Shown: positions 1 through 11,445 of the stretch, piece by piece
Layout of the letters: the number at the start of each line of letters is the position of its first letter
Position numbering within the stretch: the first letter of the stretch is position 1
DNA from: Adiantum capillus-veneris
Lineage: Eukaryota > Streptophyta > Polypodiopsida > Polypodiales > Pteridaceae
Direction: 5' to 3'
Assembly: GCA_014529385.2 (NCBI GenBank)
Contig: CM043946.1
Span: forward strand, 15,827,077-15,891,076
Length of the DNA: 64,000 nt
Program-made: the position numbers and the translations under genes
The notes under the pieces: model-generated
What the model saw: only the letters and a program-made list of their open reading frames with translations
The model's database searches: none
What the model was told of the DNA's origin: nothing

Positions 1-2892
1 CAATAACTCACGACAATGCACAAAGCCCTCTCCTGGAAGTCCCTTTGTGAGTAGATCAGCAGGATTGTCCTTGGTGTGGATCTTCAGCAGTTGTATCTGC
101 TTGTCTTCAAGTACTTCCCTAATGAAGTGATACTTCACATCAATATGCTTAGTCTTCGAATGGAACACTGGATTCTTTGCCAATTGTATAGCACTTTGAC
201 TATCACAATATAACTCTGGCATATCTGCATTGATTCCCAAGTCTGCAACCAATCTACCAAGCCAAATAGCTTCTTTGCATGCCTCATTTGCTGCAACATA
301 CTCAGCTTCTGTAGTAGACTGCGTAACACAATCTTGTAATCGAGATCGCCATGATATGGCACCTCCAGCCAATGTAAAGACATAGCCTGATGTAGATCTC
401 CTCTTATCCAAGTCTCCTGCATAATCTGAGTCAGTGTATCCTCTGACACTCAAATCCTGACTACCATAGCATATGCGCATACTCTTTGTATGTTTTAAGT
501 ATCTCATGATACCTTTCACTGCCTCCCAATGTTTCTTGCCGGGATTTGACATATATCTGCTAACCACTCCCACTGCAAATGCAATATCCGGACGTGTAGC
601 AATCATTGCATACATCAAACTACCCACTGCAGACGCATATGGAATCTTATCCATTTCAGCCTTTTCTTCCTCAGACACAGGACAATCTTGTTTGCTAAGT
701 TTCACATATGGTGGCAATGGAACACTCAATGCCTTTCCCTTCTCCATATTGAAACGTTGCAAAACCTTGTCAATATACTCTGTTTGAGATAACCAAATCA
801 ACTTCTTTGATCTGTCTCTCTCAATGCGCATACCAAGTATATGACTTGCCTCACCCATGTCTTTCATGTCAAACGATTTTGCCATCTTTGACTTCAAAGC
901 TGAAATTTCTTCCAAGTGTTTGCCAGCAATCAACATGTCATCCACATACAAAATAAGGATCAGCCAACTGCCATCCTTAGCCTTCTTTGTATATAGACAG
1001 TGATCGAACTCACTACGTTTGTAGCCTTGAGAAAGCATAAACTGGTGGAACTTATGGTACCATGCCCTCGGTGATTGTTTTAAGCCATAAAGACTCTTTA
1101 ACAACTGGTATACCAAATGTTCCATGCCTTTCTCAACAAACCCTTCTGGCTGCTGCATGTAAATTTCCACATCTAAATCACCATGCAAGAACGCTGTCTT
1201 GACATCCATTTGGTGCAACACCAAATCCAATATAGCAACCAATGCAAGAAAGCATCTCAATGTAGTCATCTTAACCACTGGAGAGAAGACTTCATCAAAG
1301 TCAATGCCTTGTTCTTGCTTAAAGCCCTTGGCAACAAGCCTTGCTTTGTACTTTGGCTGACTATCATGAGCGGTGATCTTATACCTGTAAACCCATTTAC
1401 AAGGTAGAGCCCTTTTGCCCTGTGGTAATTTAACCAACTTCCATGTCTGGTTTTTATGCAGAGCTGTCATCTCTGACTGCATGGCCAACTGCCATTTTTT
1501 CGAGTCAACCACTTGTAATGCTTCCTTGTAACAAGATGGTTCTCCGCAATCTGTGAGCATGACATAATTTAGAGATGGCACATAACGATCAGGTGGTTTG
1601 GAGACACGCTCAGAACGTCTCACCACAACTGATTCTGCCTCTCTAGCCACTATAGGCTGTTCCTGAGCCTGACCATGCTGTCTTGATGTGCTAGCACTAG
1701 GTCCATCTTCCCTGAAGACAACTCTTCTGATCTCCTCTGTCTTCTCTGGCTTAGCGTGAAACTTGGCTTCATTGAAATGCACATCATTGCTACGAATAAG
1801 CTTTCTGGACTCAGGATCCCAAAGCCGGTAACCCATCTCGCCCGATTCTCCGTAGCCAAGAAATATACACTTCTTGCTCTTTGGTTCTAGCTTATTTCTG
1901 AACTCCTTAGGAATATGGCTATAAGCTTCACAACCAAAGACTCTGAGATGCTTATACGAAGGTGCCTTGCCTGTCCATAGCATCTCGGCCACTGCACTCT
2001 TATCCAGAACCCTACTAGGAGACCTGTTGATCAAATGGACTGCTGTAGCCACTGCTTCCGCCCAAAATCCATCAGGCAACTCAGCATTTGACAACATGCT
2101 TCTGACCTTCTCTTGTATGGTCCTATTCATACGTTCTGCAACCCCATTCTGTGAAGGATTATATGGTGCAGTAAGTTCCCGCTTAATCCCTTTTTCTTGA
2201 CAAAAGTCTTGAAAAGCTTTGGAAACGTACTCTCCACCATTGTCAGTTCTCAAGCACTTCAGCTTCTGACCACTCTGATTCTCCACCAGCTGCAGGAATG
2301 TCTTAAAGACCTTGAGCACCTCATCCTTGTGCTTCAAGAAGTAAACCCATACTTTGCGAGAATAGTCATCTATGAATGTACAAAAGTACGCTGCTCCCCC
2401 TAGTGACAAACTAGGCATTGGTCCGCATAGGTCACTGTGTACAAGAGCTAACCGTTCGTCCCTACGATTCCTCTTTGATCTGTGCGGTTCCTGTTTTTGC
2501 TTACCATAAACACAATGCTCACAAAACTCGAAATCTTGAAATGAAAAGCCAGGCAAATAACCATAATGAGAAAGTATTTCCATTCCTCTTTTTGACATAT
2601 GTCCCAACCTATGATGCCACAGTGACACACTTGGCTGCTCAATCACATTAATTACATGGTTTTTAACCTCTGAAACATGTAAAGTGTACAGAGTTCCTGA
2701 CTTGCTGCCATGTGCTACAGTCATCGAACCTTTGGAGATCTTCCAAGCGTTGTTCCCAAAAACTGTCACATAACCCGCATCATCCAACTTCCCTGTACTA
2801 ATCAAGCTCTTTCGGATTGCTGGAACATGTCTGACATTCTTGAGCCATAAAGAAGAGCCATTCTGAAACTTCAACTGCACATCTCCCACTCC
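1..2892 (-). CDS. pol: Copia element A pol (protease C-part, integrase, reverse transcriptase, RNase H), partial at left edge
   Basis: Retrotransposon polyprotein on the minus strand. Codons begin at positions divisible by 3. An in-frame TAA at 2895-2893 precedes the open part, and I see no stop down to base 1, where the frame leaves the window. Domains in order: protease tail (GVGDVQLKF near 2886; the DSGA active site is missing), integrase zinc region WHHRLGHM near 2620, catalytic HSDLCGP (about 2435), RTDNGGE (about 2250) and NGVAERMN (about 2160), reverse transcriptase DVKTAF (about 1200) and YVDDML (948-931), and RNase H TEAEYVA (about 310) and DSQSAIQL (about 205). The last visible residues (KGLPGEGF...) match the pol tail found again near 3128-3079, which predicts a stop only about 12 bases outside the window. 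Domain order is Ty1/copia. I spot-checked the frame at several points but did not translate every codon. Confidence 0.85.
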
Positions 2893-3002
2893 TTAGTATT
2901 CACAAAGAATATGTTAGTATATACAAAGAGTTAGAGGTAAGTGAGTTAGGCGGGCGGCCGGCCATATCCGCATAAGAGGCCACTTGGGCTTTAATCCCAA
3001 CA
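2891..3002 (-). repeat. Truncated LTR inside element A
   Basis: The first 112 bases of the element A LTR (minus strand, beginning TGTTGGGATTAAAGCCC) recur here almost identically to 4877-4988. The copy stops abruptly at ACTAAGGA and continues directly into pol, so the other half of the LTR, the leader and gag are missing at this junction. Confidence 0.9.
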
Positions 3003-3128
3003 ACCTCCCACTTAAAGTCCAATGTGGCACTTTAAGTAACTGTAAATCTATGAACATAAATGTACAAAGATTTACATGGCTGCCATCTATCCAATGCCCA
3101 ATAACTCACGACAATGCACAAAGCCCTC
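3003..3128 (-). pseudogene. Displaced element A pol tail, 3' UTR and polypurine tract
   Basis: On the minus strand this holds the final pol codons (EGFVHCRELLGIG then TAG), a short 3' untranslated stretch and the polypurine tract AAGTGGGAGGT directly before the truncated LTR. The same pol tail is read at positions 35-1. It is joined directly to truncated gag, out of frame with it, so it is a displaced duplicate and not the element's working 3' end. Confidence 0.85.
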
Positions 3129-3702
3129 TCCTGTTCACTTCCTCTGTGAGCAAGCTGCCTTCTACATTGGCACTTGTAAGACCTTCTGGCGCGACAGAAT
3201 TACTTAACGCTGTACGAAAAGTATCCCAACTGTCTGGCAAAGTGATTAAGAGAAACATAGCCTTCACTGAATCTGGAAAGACTATCTCTTGTGCTGTTAA
3301 CTGGCTGAAAATTGAGTGAAATTCATTCAGATGATTTGACATGGCTGTCCCTTCCTTCATCTTCAAATCCACCAATTTCTTGAGCCAGTAAATCTGAGAA
3401 GCAGCACTTTGTTTCTCGTACATATCACATAGCTTTTGCCATACGCCATACGCTGTAGTCTCTTCTACTACGTTGAAGTAAACATTTTCTGCCAGTGTCA
3501 GCATGATTGTGGAACAAGCTAACTCGTCAAGCTCTTCCCACTCATCTTGAGCCATAAATTCTGGTCTCTCCCCTTTGAGCTTCAGTGGCTTCACTTGTTT
3601 TTTCTGCACCAAAACCTGCCAAATCTGCTTCTTCCAGAATGGAAAGTTTGTGCCATCCAGCTTCTTTATGTTGTAAAGAGTCTCACTGTGAGAAGATGCC
3701 AT
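3106..3702 (-). CDS. gag: Copia element A Gag, truncated
   Basis: Gag N-terminal and central region (UBN2/retrotran_gag type) on the minus strand. I chose the start MASSHSETLYNIKK at 3702, not the ATG nine bases upstream, because element B starts at the equivalent residue (MAGSQDTALYNIKK at 33308). Family motifs read LDGTNFPFWKKQI, ASQIYWLKKLVDLKM and LPDSWDTF. Gag normally continues into a basic region and a CCHC knuckle. Here it breaks after EEVNR and reads six foreign codons from the pol tail before a stop, so it lacks nucleic-acid binding. Element B at 33308-33990 is the closest relative in the window. Confidence 0.85.
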   Translation of the reverse strand: MASSHSETLYNIKKLDGTNFPFWKKQIWQVLVQKKQVKPLKLKGERPEFMAQDEWEELDELACSTIMLTLAENVYFNVVEETTAYGVWQKLCDMYEKQSAASQIYWLKKLVDLKMKEGTAMSNHLNEFHSIFSQLTAQEIVFPDSVKAMFLLITLPDSWDTFRTALSNSVAPEGLTSANVEGSLLTEEVNRRGLCALS

Positions 3703-4769
3703 ATCTGCCAAACTGTTTACTCCTGAGAAAAATCCGGCAGAGTTTCCCCTGTAAACTGGCCTCTGTACACAGTAAACAAGCTATAATCAACAAGCTGAAC
3801 ACCTCTCCTCAGGAACTGTCAGTATTTTTGAAAATTTTTGACAGAGTCTCCCCTGTAAACTGAGCTCTGGGAACCAAAAGATAGCTCAAGAAACAATCAT
3901 AAATAGCTGACCAATGACAAATCTAAAAAATCCCTGTAATATGCTGTCCTGTAAGCATACACTGTCTCCTCTCTGGGCGATGACAGAACCTGTATCTGTC
4001 TCAAGACTGAACCCTGAACAATGCCTCAACGGCCTGACGCATAAGATGCAATCCAGTGTCTACACAAAGTCATACATCCTAAGGGATAAAAGTCGCCGAA
4101 GAGGATGCGTGTAGAGGGGAACTCCAGCAACCTAATCCACCTCACACTGGGTAACCCAGCCCCCAGTGCTTGGCTTCAAAAAACCTCACACACGACCCTC
4201 TCAGATGGCTCAGCAAACTGCCCAGAACTAGCATACATCCTATAATAGACCAATCACTGTCCTATGACCGCTGCGGCGGTCTGTCTGCTAGCGTGACTCA
4301 CAACTAGCAGACCCACAATCACAATACATCAATCTGCAATACATGCCAGTGGTGTCAAGCCGTCGTATGGCCACACCTCCCCTGGAACCTGGCAAGCACA
4401 AGAAGTAGCAATGCAGACTGCAATATATATATCTGATGATATATATGTGTACCTGGTCTATAGATGATGCTCTGAAGACGAATAAGTGATGTATGTCGAT
4501 GTCGATATTGATGTCGACCACCTCCTGCTTGCCAATCTACACAAGACGGATTTCTTTGCGGCTGAAATCTATCTTCTGCTGTAGTGCTCAGAACGAAATT
4601 CTGAGGGCATAAACGGCTTCGAAAGGGGGGTAAAACCCCAGGTCGCCTGCTGGAAACGCTCCCGGAACGTCGAGTGTGAATTTTCGAACTCCGGATCCAG
4701 AATCTGTCGGAAAAGTGCGCGCGCGCGCGATTGCGCAAATCCGCACTGAACCAAGGCTCTGATACCAAT
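3703..4769 (-). other. Element A leader with primer-binding site and hairpin
   Basis: Untranslated leader between 5' LTR and gag. The primer-binding site TGGTATCAGAGCC (minus strand, 4767-4755) complements the 3' end of plant initiator tRNA-Met. A stem-loop CTCAGAA-TTTCG-TTCTGAG lies at 4605-4587 and recurs in the leaders of B and D. A CG-rich run (gcgcgcgcgc, near 4719) is also shared with D. ORFs readable on the minus strand between 4288 and 4889 cross LTR and leader and match no protein I know. Confidence 0.8.
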
Positions 4770-4988
4770 TGAAGTCGCGGAGCGGAGCGTGGGTCGACTC
4801 TCTCTCTCACACACACACACAGTGAGCTTACACAGTACAGTACGCAGAGAGATGTTAGAAGGGTTATCTCCCAAATCCTTAGTATTCACAAAGAATATGT
4901 TAGTATATACAAAGAGTTAGAGGTAAGTGAGTTAGGCGGGCGGCCGGCCATATCCGCATAAGAGGCCACTTGGGCTTTAATCCCAACA
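4770..4988 (-). repeat. 5' LTR of copia element A
   Basis: 219-bp LTR on the minus strand, TGTTGGGATT...GACTTCA, immediately followed by the primer-binding site. It abuts the unknown pseudogene U1 at 4989, which A apparently interrupted. The partner 3' LTR lies beyond the left edge, so the target duplication cannot be read. Confidence 0.9.
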
Positions 4989-6633
4989 AGATGATGGGTA
5001 GTCGATGACGTTCACACTAATTTCTCGATAGTGGTTTTCCAACCTCATGTTTTGCAAGCCATCCTTTCGTTCCAATGCTTGCAATGCAATACAAACGTGG
5101 ATATTTGGTATTGGCACCTCCACATACACCAAACATGCACTTCAATGCCTTAAGGTCGGCACTCAAGTGTCATTCTACAATGAAGTCACTAATGCCATCT
5201 ACATGGATATGTTCACCTGTATTTTGGTCCTGTATAACAGAAGGAATGTCGGTATGCAAAACAAGCCATTTCAATGTATTGTGGTTTTCTACTGGTATTT
5301 GAGCTGCTCCAATCCACCATAGCTCCATTTTTTATTGATTTTTGTGATATGAGGAATCTAGCTTACCCTGGCTATAAATAATGCTCTATTCATTAGGGAT
5401 ATAGATACTCTTTCCATTTTTTGACATTTTTTAATTTGAGCCTCATCCAATTTCATAACAAATATAAGTTTTCCTTCACAGTTTACTTCTCACATTTTAT
5501 AGTATCTTACCATAGCAAATTGAACTTTTTTTATACTCATCCAAATGTTATTAAAAACGTTATACTCAAAAGAAGATTTTTTCTTTTGTCTTTTGTATGG
5601 CATCGTTCCCTCAGCTATATGATAGTGTTCTCCAAAATGTTCGAGTATTTCTTCATTTACAGAGTCCTTACTTTCCCAACATTGTGAGGCCTATGGAATT
5701 CAAAAGCTTTAATCTTGTAATAATTAAGGACCTGAAACTAGGTTTTAGAGATGGCTCTATAACCCCTTCTACTCACCCCCATTGTGCCACATACTTCTTA
5801 CATTTGAGAAGGTTGGACCAATAAATCCATATCTTTCAATAAATTTTGAAATACCAATTTCTTTTGGGTTTGATTTTTGGGAAGTTTCAAAAGTTTCAAA
5901 ATGTCACTCTTGTTCATTACTTCATTCAAGAATCTCATCGTTTCTTGAACATTGGACATATCAAACCCTAAAAGGTTGATCACATGTTCTCTAGTAATTT
6001 TTAACACTCTTTTCTTTGTATAGAACCTTCTGTTACGTTTACTATATCTCTAATTTGTTTTACTTGTGGTCTTAATCCTATTAGACTTTCTTTTAAAGTC
6101 TAAGCTGATGATTTTCTTGTTTAAGAGACGCTAGTTGGTTTTCAAGTTCTAAAATTCTTGTTGCATTCAAAGACAAAACAATTTGGAGATACTGAATGTA
6201 ATGTGTATGATTCATGTGTAACTCAGATAACCTAGAATTATATCCTAGGAAGCCGTCAACCCCATCTCCAGCAAATCTCATCAAATCATGAGGTGTGTGA
6301 AAATATGGATACCTTCCAGTGCTAGGATCCGCTGGATACAAACTCCCAATATGTCCATAGATCAATGTGTGTCTCATCAAATCATGAGGTGTGTGAAAAT
6401 ATGGATACCTTCCAATGCTGGGATCCGGTGGATACAAGCTCCCAATATGTCCATAGATCAATGTGTTTCTTCCCCTCATTGTGATATTGTTGTGCTTCAT
6501 TTGCATTTGTAACATGTTTTTGATAGACACTCCGCGTAGTAGCATATTCTTGGCTTAGCTTAATGTTCAAGTGAAACTTTTGATTATCACTAATGGAAGA
6601 TGTATTACTCGTTGTATGTAATGAAGAGCACAC
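4989..6633 (-). pseudogene. Unknown gene family U, copy 1 (U1), decayed and truncated by element A
   Basis: I do not recognise this family. On the minus strand it begins near 6633 (MCSSLHTTSNTSS), has a motif DLWTYG...GSLYPPDP, a Glu/Leu-rich coiled-coil-like stretch near 6170-6100 (ILELENQLASLKQENHQLRL), and near 5170-5070 a cysteine motif read as DLKALKCMF...GGANTKYP.LYC. Frames shift several times. The same N-terminus (SSTTSN, IDLWTHGSLYPLNP) and the same C-terminal motif (GDLKTLKCMYNCG...SPCLF) occur in U2 at 50925-49250, so the two are homologous. The spacing of the DLK/PC motif suggests a transposase-like zinc-binding fold, but that is a guess. The rest of the gene is cut off by the copia LTR at 4988. 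Confidence 0.55.
6276..6467. repeat. 96-bp tandem duplication inside U1
   Basis: Two direct copies with period 96 bp (6276-6371 and 6372-6467), each starting tctcatcaaatcatgaggtg and differing at only a few bases. The length is 32 codons, so the GSLYPPDP / YFHTPHDLMR block is duplicated in frame in the minus-strand reading. Confidence 0.9.
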
Positions 6634-7025
6634 AGAAAGTATAATGGAGATAACGTAGTAGCAAAGCTACTAGCCTTAGAAAAGAAGAGAGAAAGCTCGT
6701 GAAAGGTCAGAGAGAAAAAAGAGGGATTGAGTGATTCAAAAGTGGAAACAAATATTTGTCGCCAAGTGAAGTAAATGAGAACAAAGTTTTTGGTGAGCCG
6801 CAAAGGAATGGATTAAAAATTATATCTTTTTTAATATTTAGAGTTATGTACCTAGATACGCTTTAAATTGCGTATATATGCTTTAAATAACAAAAACGGC
6901 CAAATTTGGAGCCATTTTGATTGTCAATGGCTTTGCTAATCAGTAAGTTAACCAATTCCTTACACGACCTTTTTGAGTCGTTTTTGGCCCTAATGATCTT
7001 GAACACATATGTGTTGTAGTTAGCC

Positions 7026-7157
7026 ATGGCAAATGCTGCACTTGATGTGAAAACTACTCAAAAAGAGGATAAACAAAGCGAGAACAACACGTGTTATATA
7101 GAACAAACCATAGAAGACTATAAGGACCTATTATGTCAAAAATGGCATTGATAGATA
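7026..7157 (+). other. Small 43-codon open frame, unassigned
   Basis: An ATG frame starting MANAALDVKTTQKEDK and ending IEDYKDLLCQKWH then two stops. It is hydrophilic, with no recognisable domain. It might be the start of a mobile-element protein or a first exon. It may equally be chance, since flanking DNA shows no other support. Confidence 0.15.
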
Positions 7158-7249
7158 TTCTACACCAAATGACAAAACAGCATGTGCACTACTGCCTATA
7201 GTGGAAACGGAGGCCAAAATGAGGCCAAAACGGAGGCTAAAAGGATCTC

Positions 7250-7367
7250 CAAGTGTTTGACAACCTGCTAACGCTCACCAAAGCTCACAAAAATAGAGAA
7301 AGTGAGTAGGCGTGTGCTGGAGCTACCGGCAACTAAGCCTGAGAGGATGCAACCTACTTTGATACAT
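7250..7367 (-). other. Leader fragment of a copia element of the E/H LTR family
   Basis: Directly inside the LTR at 7368-7596 (minus strand) lies a degenerate primer-binding site and a leader (AAAGTAGGTTGCATCC, CACACGCCTACTCACTTTCTC, GAGCTTTGGTGAGCG) that matches the element E leader at 32482-32600. No gag follows, so the internal region was lost. Confidence 0.75.
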
Positions 7368-7596
7368 TGTTGGAAATAGGGTTGCAGGAAAATGCACACA
7401 ACTTGGAGAAGATGAAGGAAGCTCAAGGCACACAACAAAGAGTGTACTACTTAGTGTGCAATGGAAAGATAAGATAGCCCTAGAGTGATGGGCGTATATA
7501 CAATGCACAGGGAAAAAAACCTCCTAGTGAGGTAAAATTTTCCCTGACAGACCTAAGTGTGTTCACACACATCACTACCACATGTATATGGTAACA
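7368..7596 (-). repeat. LTR of a copia element (family shared with E)
   Basis: 229-bp LTR, TGTTACCATATACATGTGG...CTATTTCCAACA on the minus strand. It is clearly the same family as the two LTRs of element E (32257-32481 and 48817-49043). Only one LTR is visible, with a short leader on the inner side, so this is a truncated insertion and not a solo LTR. Confidence 0.85.
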
Positions 7597-8275
7597 GGGC
7601 ACTAACACAAGAACCAACCTCAGAAAAGTTCCAGCATGATCTTGTGATAGCCCTAGGAAATAAATTTTTGAAGCTTAACTCAAGATAATGTTGTGGATGA
7701 CTGATGACCAAAGCATAGGTGGTTGACTTATCAAAAGAGTAATAATTACTATATCCAAAAAGATTACATAAGCAACATTGATAAAATAGCTAACATTACA
7801 AATTGCATCCATCCTCGGTTTGTTGTTGAAAGTTGTCTCCATAGTGGGTGATGTTAGAATAACAAAATAGCATGCATTACAATATAAAGATAAAAAGGGA
7901 CTGCTGATTCAAGTGACAATGTACAAATTTAAAAGAGGTGCATAGTATACAAGAAGTCAAAGAGACATAGAGGATCATTCATGTAGAATTAAAGACATCA
8001 AAGTATACGTGGTATCCACTAGGTGGCATCATTACAACTATCATTGCTAAAACTAGCACCATTGTCATCAACTACATTTGTAGCTCCTAATCTCCTATGC
8101 ACAGCCTCCATGATGTTCTCATGAGCATGGAGGAAGGACTAAGTGGGAGTAGTGTATGGCCATTGTTATCTACACATATTGCACAAAAATGAGAATATAA
8201 TAACTAGGACGATGCACATGCTAGAAATAATATCCAAACAACCATACTATGAGCATCATAGGTATCACCATGGAT
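7597..8275. other. Non-coding interval
   Basis: About 680 bp of AT-rich sequence between the copia LTR and the hAT element. I see no open frame with coding character, no repeat and no RNA gene. Confidence 0.6.
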
Positions 8276-8283
8276 ACCCATAG

Positions 8284-8991
8284 CCCAGGGGATTCACTCT
8301 ATATACAAAACGGGACGCCACCTGCGAGCGAACAACTTTGATAAAATCCCTATATACAACTTGTATAAGGAAATGTGACCCCCCTTTATATGCTTATACG
8401 ACAATCAATGAAGAAACTATCATACCCCTATCTTACATATAAAAATTAGGTCTCACGTGATCAAACTAAGTAAAACTAGTCAAAGAGTGTGTAGCATAGT
8501 GACTAGCAACGTACTAAGGAACCACTTCTATTGATAACTAGATGTACCCTCAATGTGTCTTAGTTTGACTTTCAAACTATGTGCACGATCAGCCTGCACT
8601 CTGGTTACTCATCCAATTATGACCCATCCAAAGCTAGTGTAAATCAACCCTTAACTTGTTGCAACTGATTTATGATCGTCTTAATGAAAAATTTGATGTG
8701 TGACCTAATAAAAAACTTCCCCAAAATTCATCCATGGTCTAGTGCACACCGGTGACCAATCGTTACAAGTAATCAACCTAGGTCAGGTGTTATGCAACTT
8801 CTCCCTTTTTCTCACTTCTCTCTCCCCTTCCCCCCAAAAAAAATATGATACCCTCCCTCCCTTATTTTTAAGCTTGGGAGATAAATTAATGGGGGAATGT
8901 CCCTAACTTATACGCTTATGTAACTTGTAAAAAAACCTCCCTCCGCTACACTTACGTAGTGCGGTAAGTTTTCCATGGTGAATCCCCCGGG
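8284..8991. mobile_element. Non-autonomous hAT-type element (MITE-like) with TIRs and 8-bp TSD
   Basis: A 708-bp segment bounded by 14-bp terminal inverted repeats: left CCCAGGGGATTCAC (8284-8297), right the complement of CCCGGGGGATTCAC (8978-8991), one mismatch. It is flanked by a perfect 8-bp direct repeat ACCCATAG at 8276-8283 and 8992-8999, the duplication length of hAT transposons. There is no transposase-like frame inside. Subterminal regions contain several short motifs of the type TATACAACTTGTATA and CTTATACG, as expected for transposase binding sites. Confidence 0.85.
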
Positions 8992-9009
8992 ACCCATAGT
9001 CAACTCATA

Positions 9010-9965
9010 AAGCAAAACTAAAGAATGTAGTAGTCAACACCCTCTTTATTGGCTACTTCAAAAATGACATGGAAAGCCTTGTTAAGGGATTCTAGTGGAA
9101 CGATGCCCTTCACCTTCTCCATTGCCTTCTCAATGGTAAAATTGAGAGCAATGTCCTCTCCATTGGTGTCACCCAATTTTTATAAACTATGGGGAACATA
9201 CCCTTCCCCTCCATATATGTTTTCTCCTCTAGTATTGAAGTGTCATGATATTCTCCTCCTCCAATGTTGGAAGGCCAATGTTCTTAAAGATCTATGTTGC
9301 ATGGGAATAGTTCATTACCTTAAACTTTGTGTAGACTTGATACACAACACCTCCTTTAGTTCAAATGATGCTTGTCCACACTAGACTTGGCATGCATATC
9401 CACAAAACCCCCCAAAAAGTAAACCACTTCTTCAATATCTCATAGAGGACTTTCTTTGATTTATCAATGGCCCATCAAACCAAAAACAGTCAGGGTGCAT
9501 GCACATTTTTTATTTTATTTTTAAGGATCTCCTTGAACTCTACGTTTTGAAACACTCCCCACCCTATTTTGTATATATCACATGTACATATACTTCTGTA
9601 AGGTAGGTTACCTCTCTTGCCCTCACCAACCAGCCATATAATAATGCTTACTCCTCTAAGAAGGATGAATGAAGGAATAATATTTTTCTGATATCAAGAG
9701 GAGTATTAAACATGTAGTAGTAGAGATCATAATCGTCATGGGCTTTGCTATCATAGTTTAGCTCTATAAGCAAACTCTCTAGGTCTTCTATTTCTGTCAC
9801 AAAAACCAATTAAAGACTAATAAGTACAATTTATTTTCTTTATTAGCTATTTTAATAGCACAAAGTTAACCTTTTTTGGTTTTCTTTTTCTCAAGCTCTT
9901 CCAAATCATCATATATGCTTGAGGACTTTTCTTTGGAAATATCAATTATCTTGGTTTTTTGGCGT
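9010..9965 (-). pseudogene. Possible decayed spliced gene, function unknown
   Basis: Minus-strand blocks look protein-coding. One reads QKTKIIDISKEK...DDLEELEKKK (about 9962-9868), followed by a plausible GT donor. The next follows an AG acceptor near 9801 and reads IEDLESLLIELNYDSKAHDD... to about 9652, followed by GTAAGC. A third near 9140-9015 reads EKVKGIVPLESLNKAFHVIF and ends EGVDYYIL then stop. No family is recognisable, and frames and junctions are guesses. Confidence 0.25.
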
Positions 9966-10036
9966 AGCCATGGTCTGGCACACATGAAATAGAGCTATTT
10001 TTTAATTAAAAAAAAGCCAATATTAAAGGCTTAGAA

Positions 10037-10156
<120 letters not shown>

Positions 10157-10446
10157 CTTGCTAGTTGTATGATACATAGGCATCCTTTTTATATAAGCAA
10201 TTTGATTCACTTATTCCAATTTAAAATCCATACATAAAAGAAATGTCGAAGATAAAGACCCAAATTTACACAACTTATGGTAATTGCATGTTATATTCAT
10301 GCTAAAATTCCCCCTCTTGCTCTACTTTGCAACCAATAATATTGATTAAAAGGTCCATTAATTTATCTCTAGTATATACCATAACCCATTTTGGCTATAT
10401 CATATTTCTATAAGCCATATACCCAAAGCAAGTCCACCCGTCTTAG

Positions 10447-10576
<130 letters not shown>

Positions 10577-10600
10577 CCTGGAAGAAAGTTCTACCACAAG

Positions 10601-11240
10601 ACACTGTCATGACCAACTCTGTTAGGCATAGCATTGACTAAATACTAGAACATCCCCTATAACATTGTCAATGCTCAACAGAGAAGGTAGAATTAGGTAC
10701 CCATACACGCTCCTTAATACCCACTCCACATGCACAAACACATGCATTAATACAAAGATTTATGTACCGAGTTTCTATTGTAGCTCTAGAAAACACTTAG
10801 TCATAGTGAAGCCTAGCACTAGAAGAAGAATTGTATGGAAAAAATTAGAAGAAAAATGAGGTATTCAATAGGGCATGTATACCATTGAAGAAAGAAAAAT
10901 TTAGCACAATATTAAGAAGGTAAAACTCAGACAATACTTCATGATGTTAGCTTTACAACATAAAAATATAGTTAAAGGAGTCCATGTTAAGCCCAAACTC
11001 ACCCTTACAGAAACGTGCAAGGTATAGACTCATGGTAGTCACCCACAAGACAATGCAACGATTATGCATAGTATTGACTAAAAATACGACATCTCCATGA
11101 GCGTCGTCAATGCCCAATAGTGAATATAGAACTAGGTATGCATCCCACGTACCCACACCATACATACAAACACAAGATTTTACATTACCATAGATATATA
11201 TGTTTTAAGTGTCTATCATAACTCTAAAGATGTAGGGCAA
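10601..11240. repeat. Diverged direct duplication, period about 435 bp
   Basis: The block around 10601-10810 (gcatagcattgactaaatac, gtcaatgctcaacag, agaattaggtacccata) recurs diverged at about 11040-11240 (gcatagtattgactaaaaat, gtcaatgcccaatag, agaactaggtatgcat). It is non-coding. No other feature is visible between 10576 and 11445. Confidence 0.7.
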
Positions 11241-11445
11241 AGTCCCTCTTTACGAAAAAACTACATTTTCCTCTTGCTGTAAGAAATTTTTATTCTTCCT
11301 TTTTTTATATTTTCAATGTGTTGTTATACACATAAAACTTGTATAAACATAAAAGCGATGCTATTTGATGCAATTCATCCAGTGCACTTCTACTACACAA
11401 TGTTGGTGATGTCGCAAACAAACTATGCAAAGCTAAGTCATTGAT

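Noticed and set aside
473-2651. Plus-strand ORFs of 68-104 codons
   Set aside because: All lie antisense to the element A pol frame and have no domain content.
4288-4889. Three overlapping minus-strand ORFs of 77-153 codons
   Set aside because: They run across the LTR and leader of copia A, with no domain. They are chance frames in GC-rich leader sequence.
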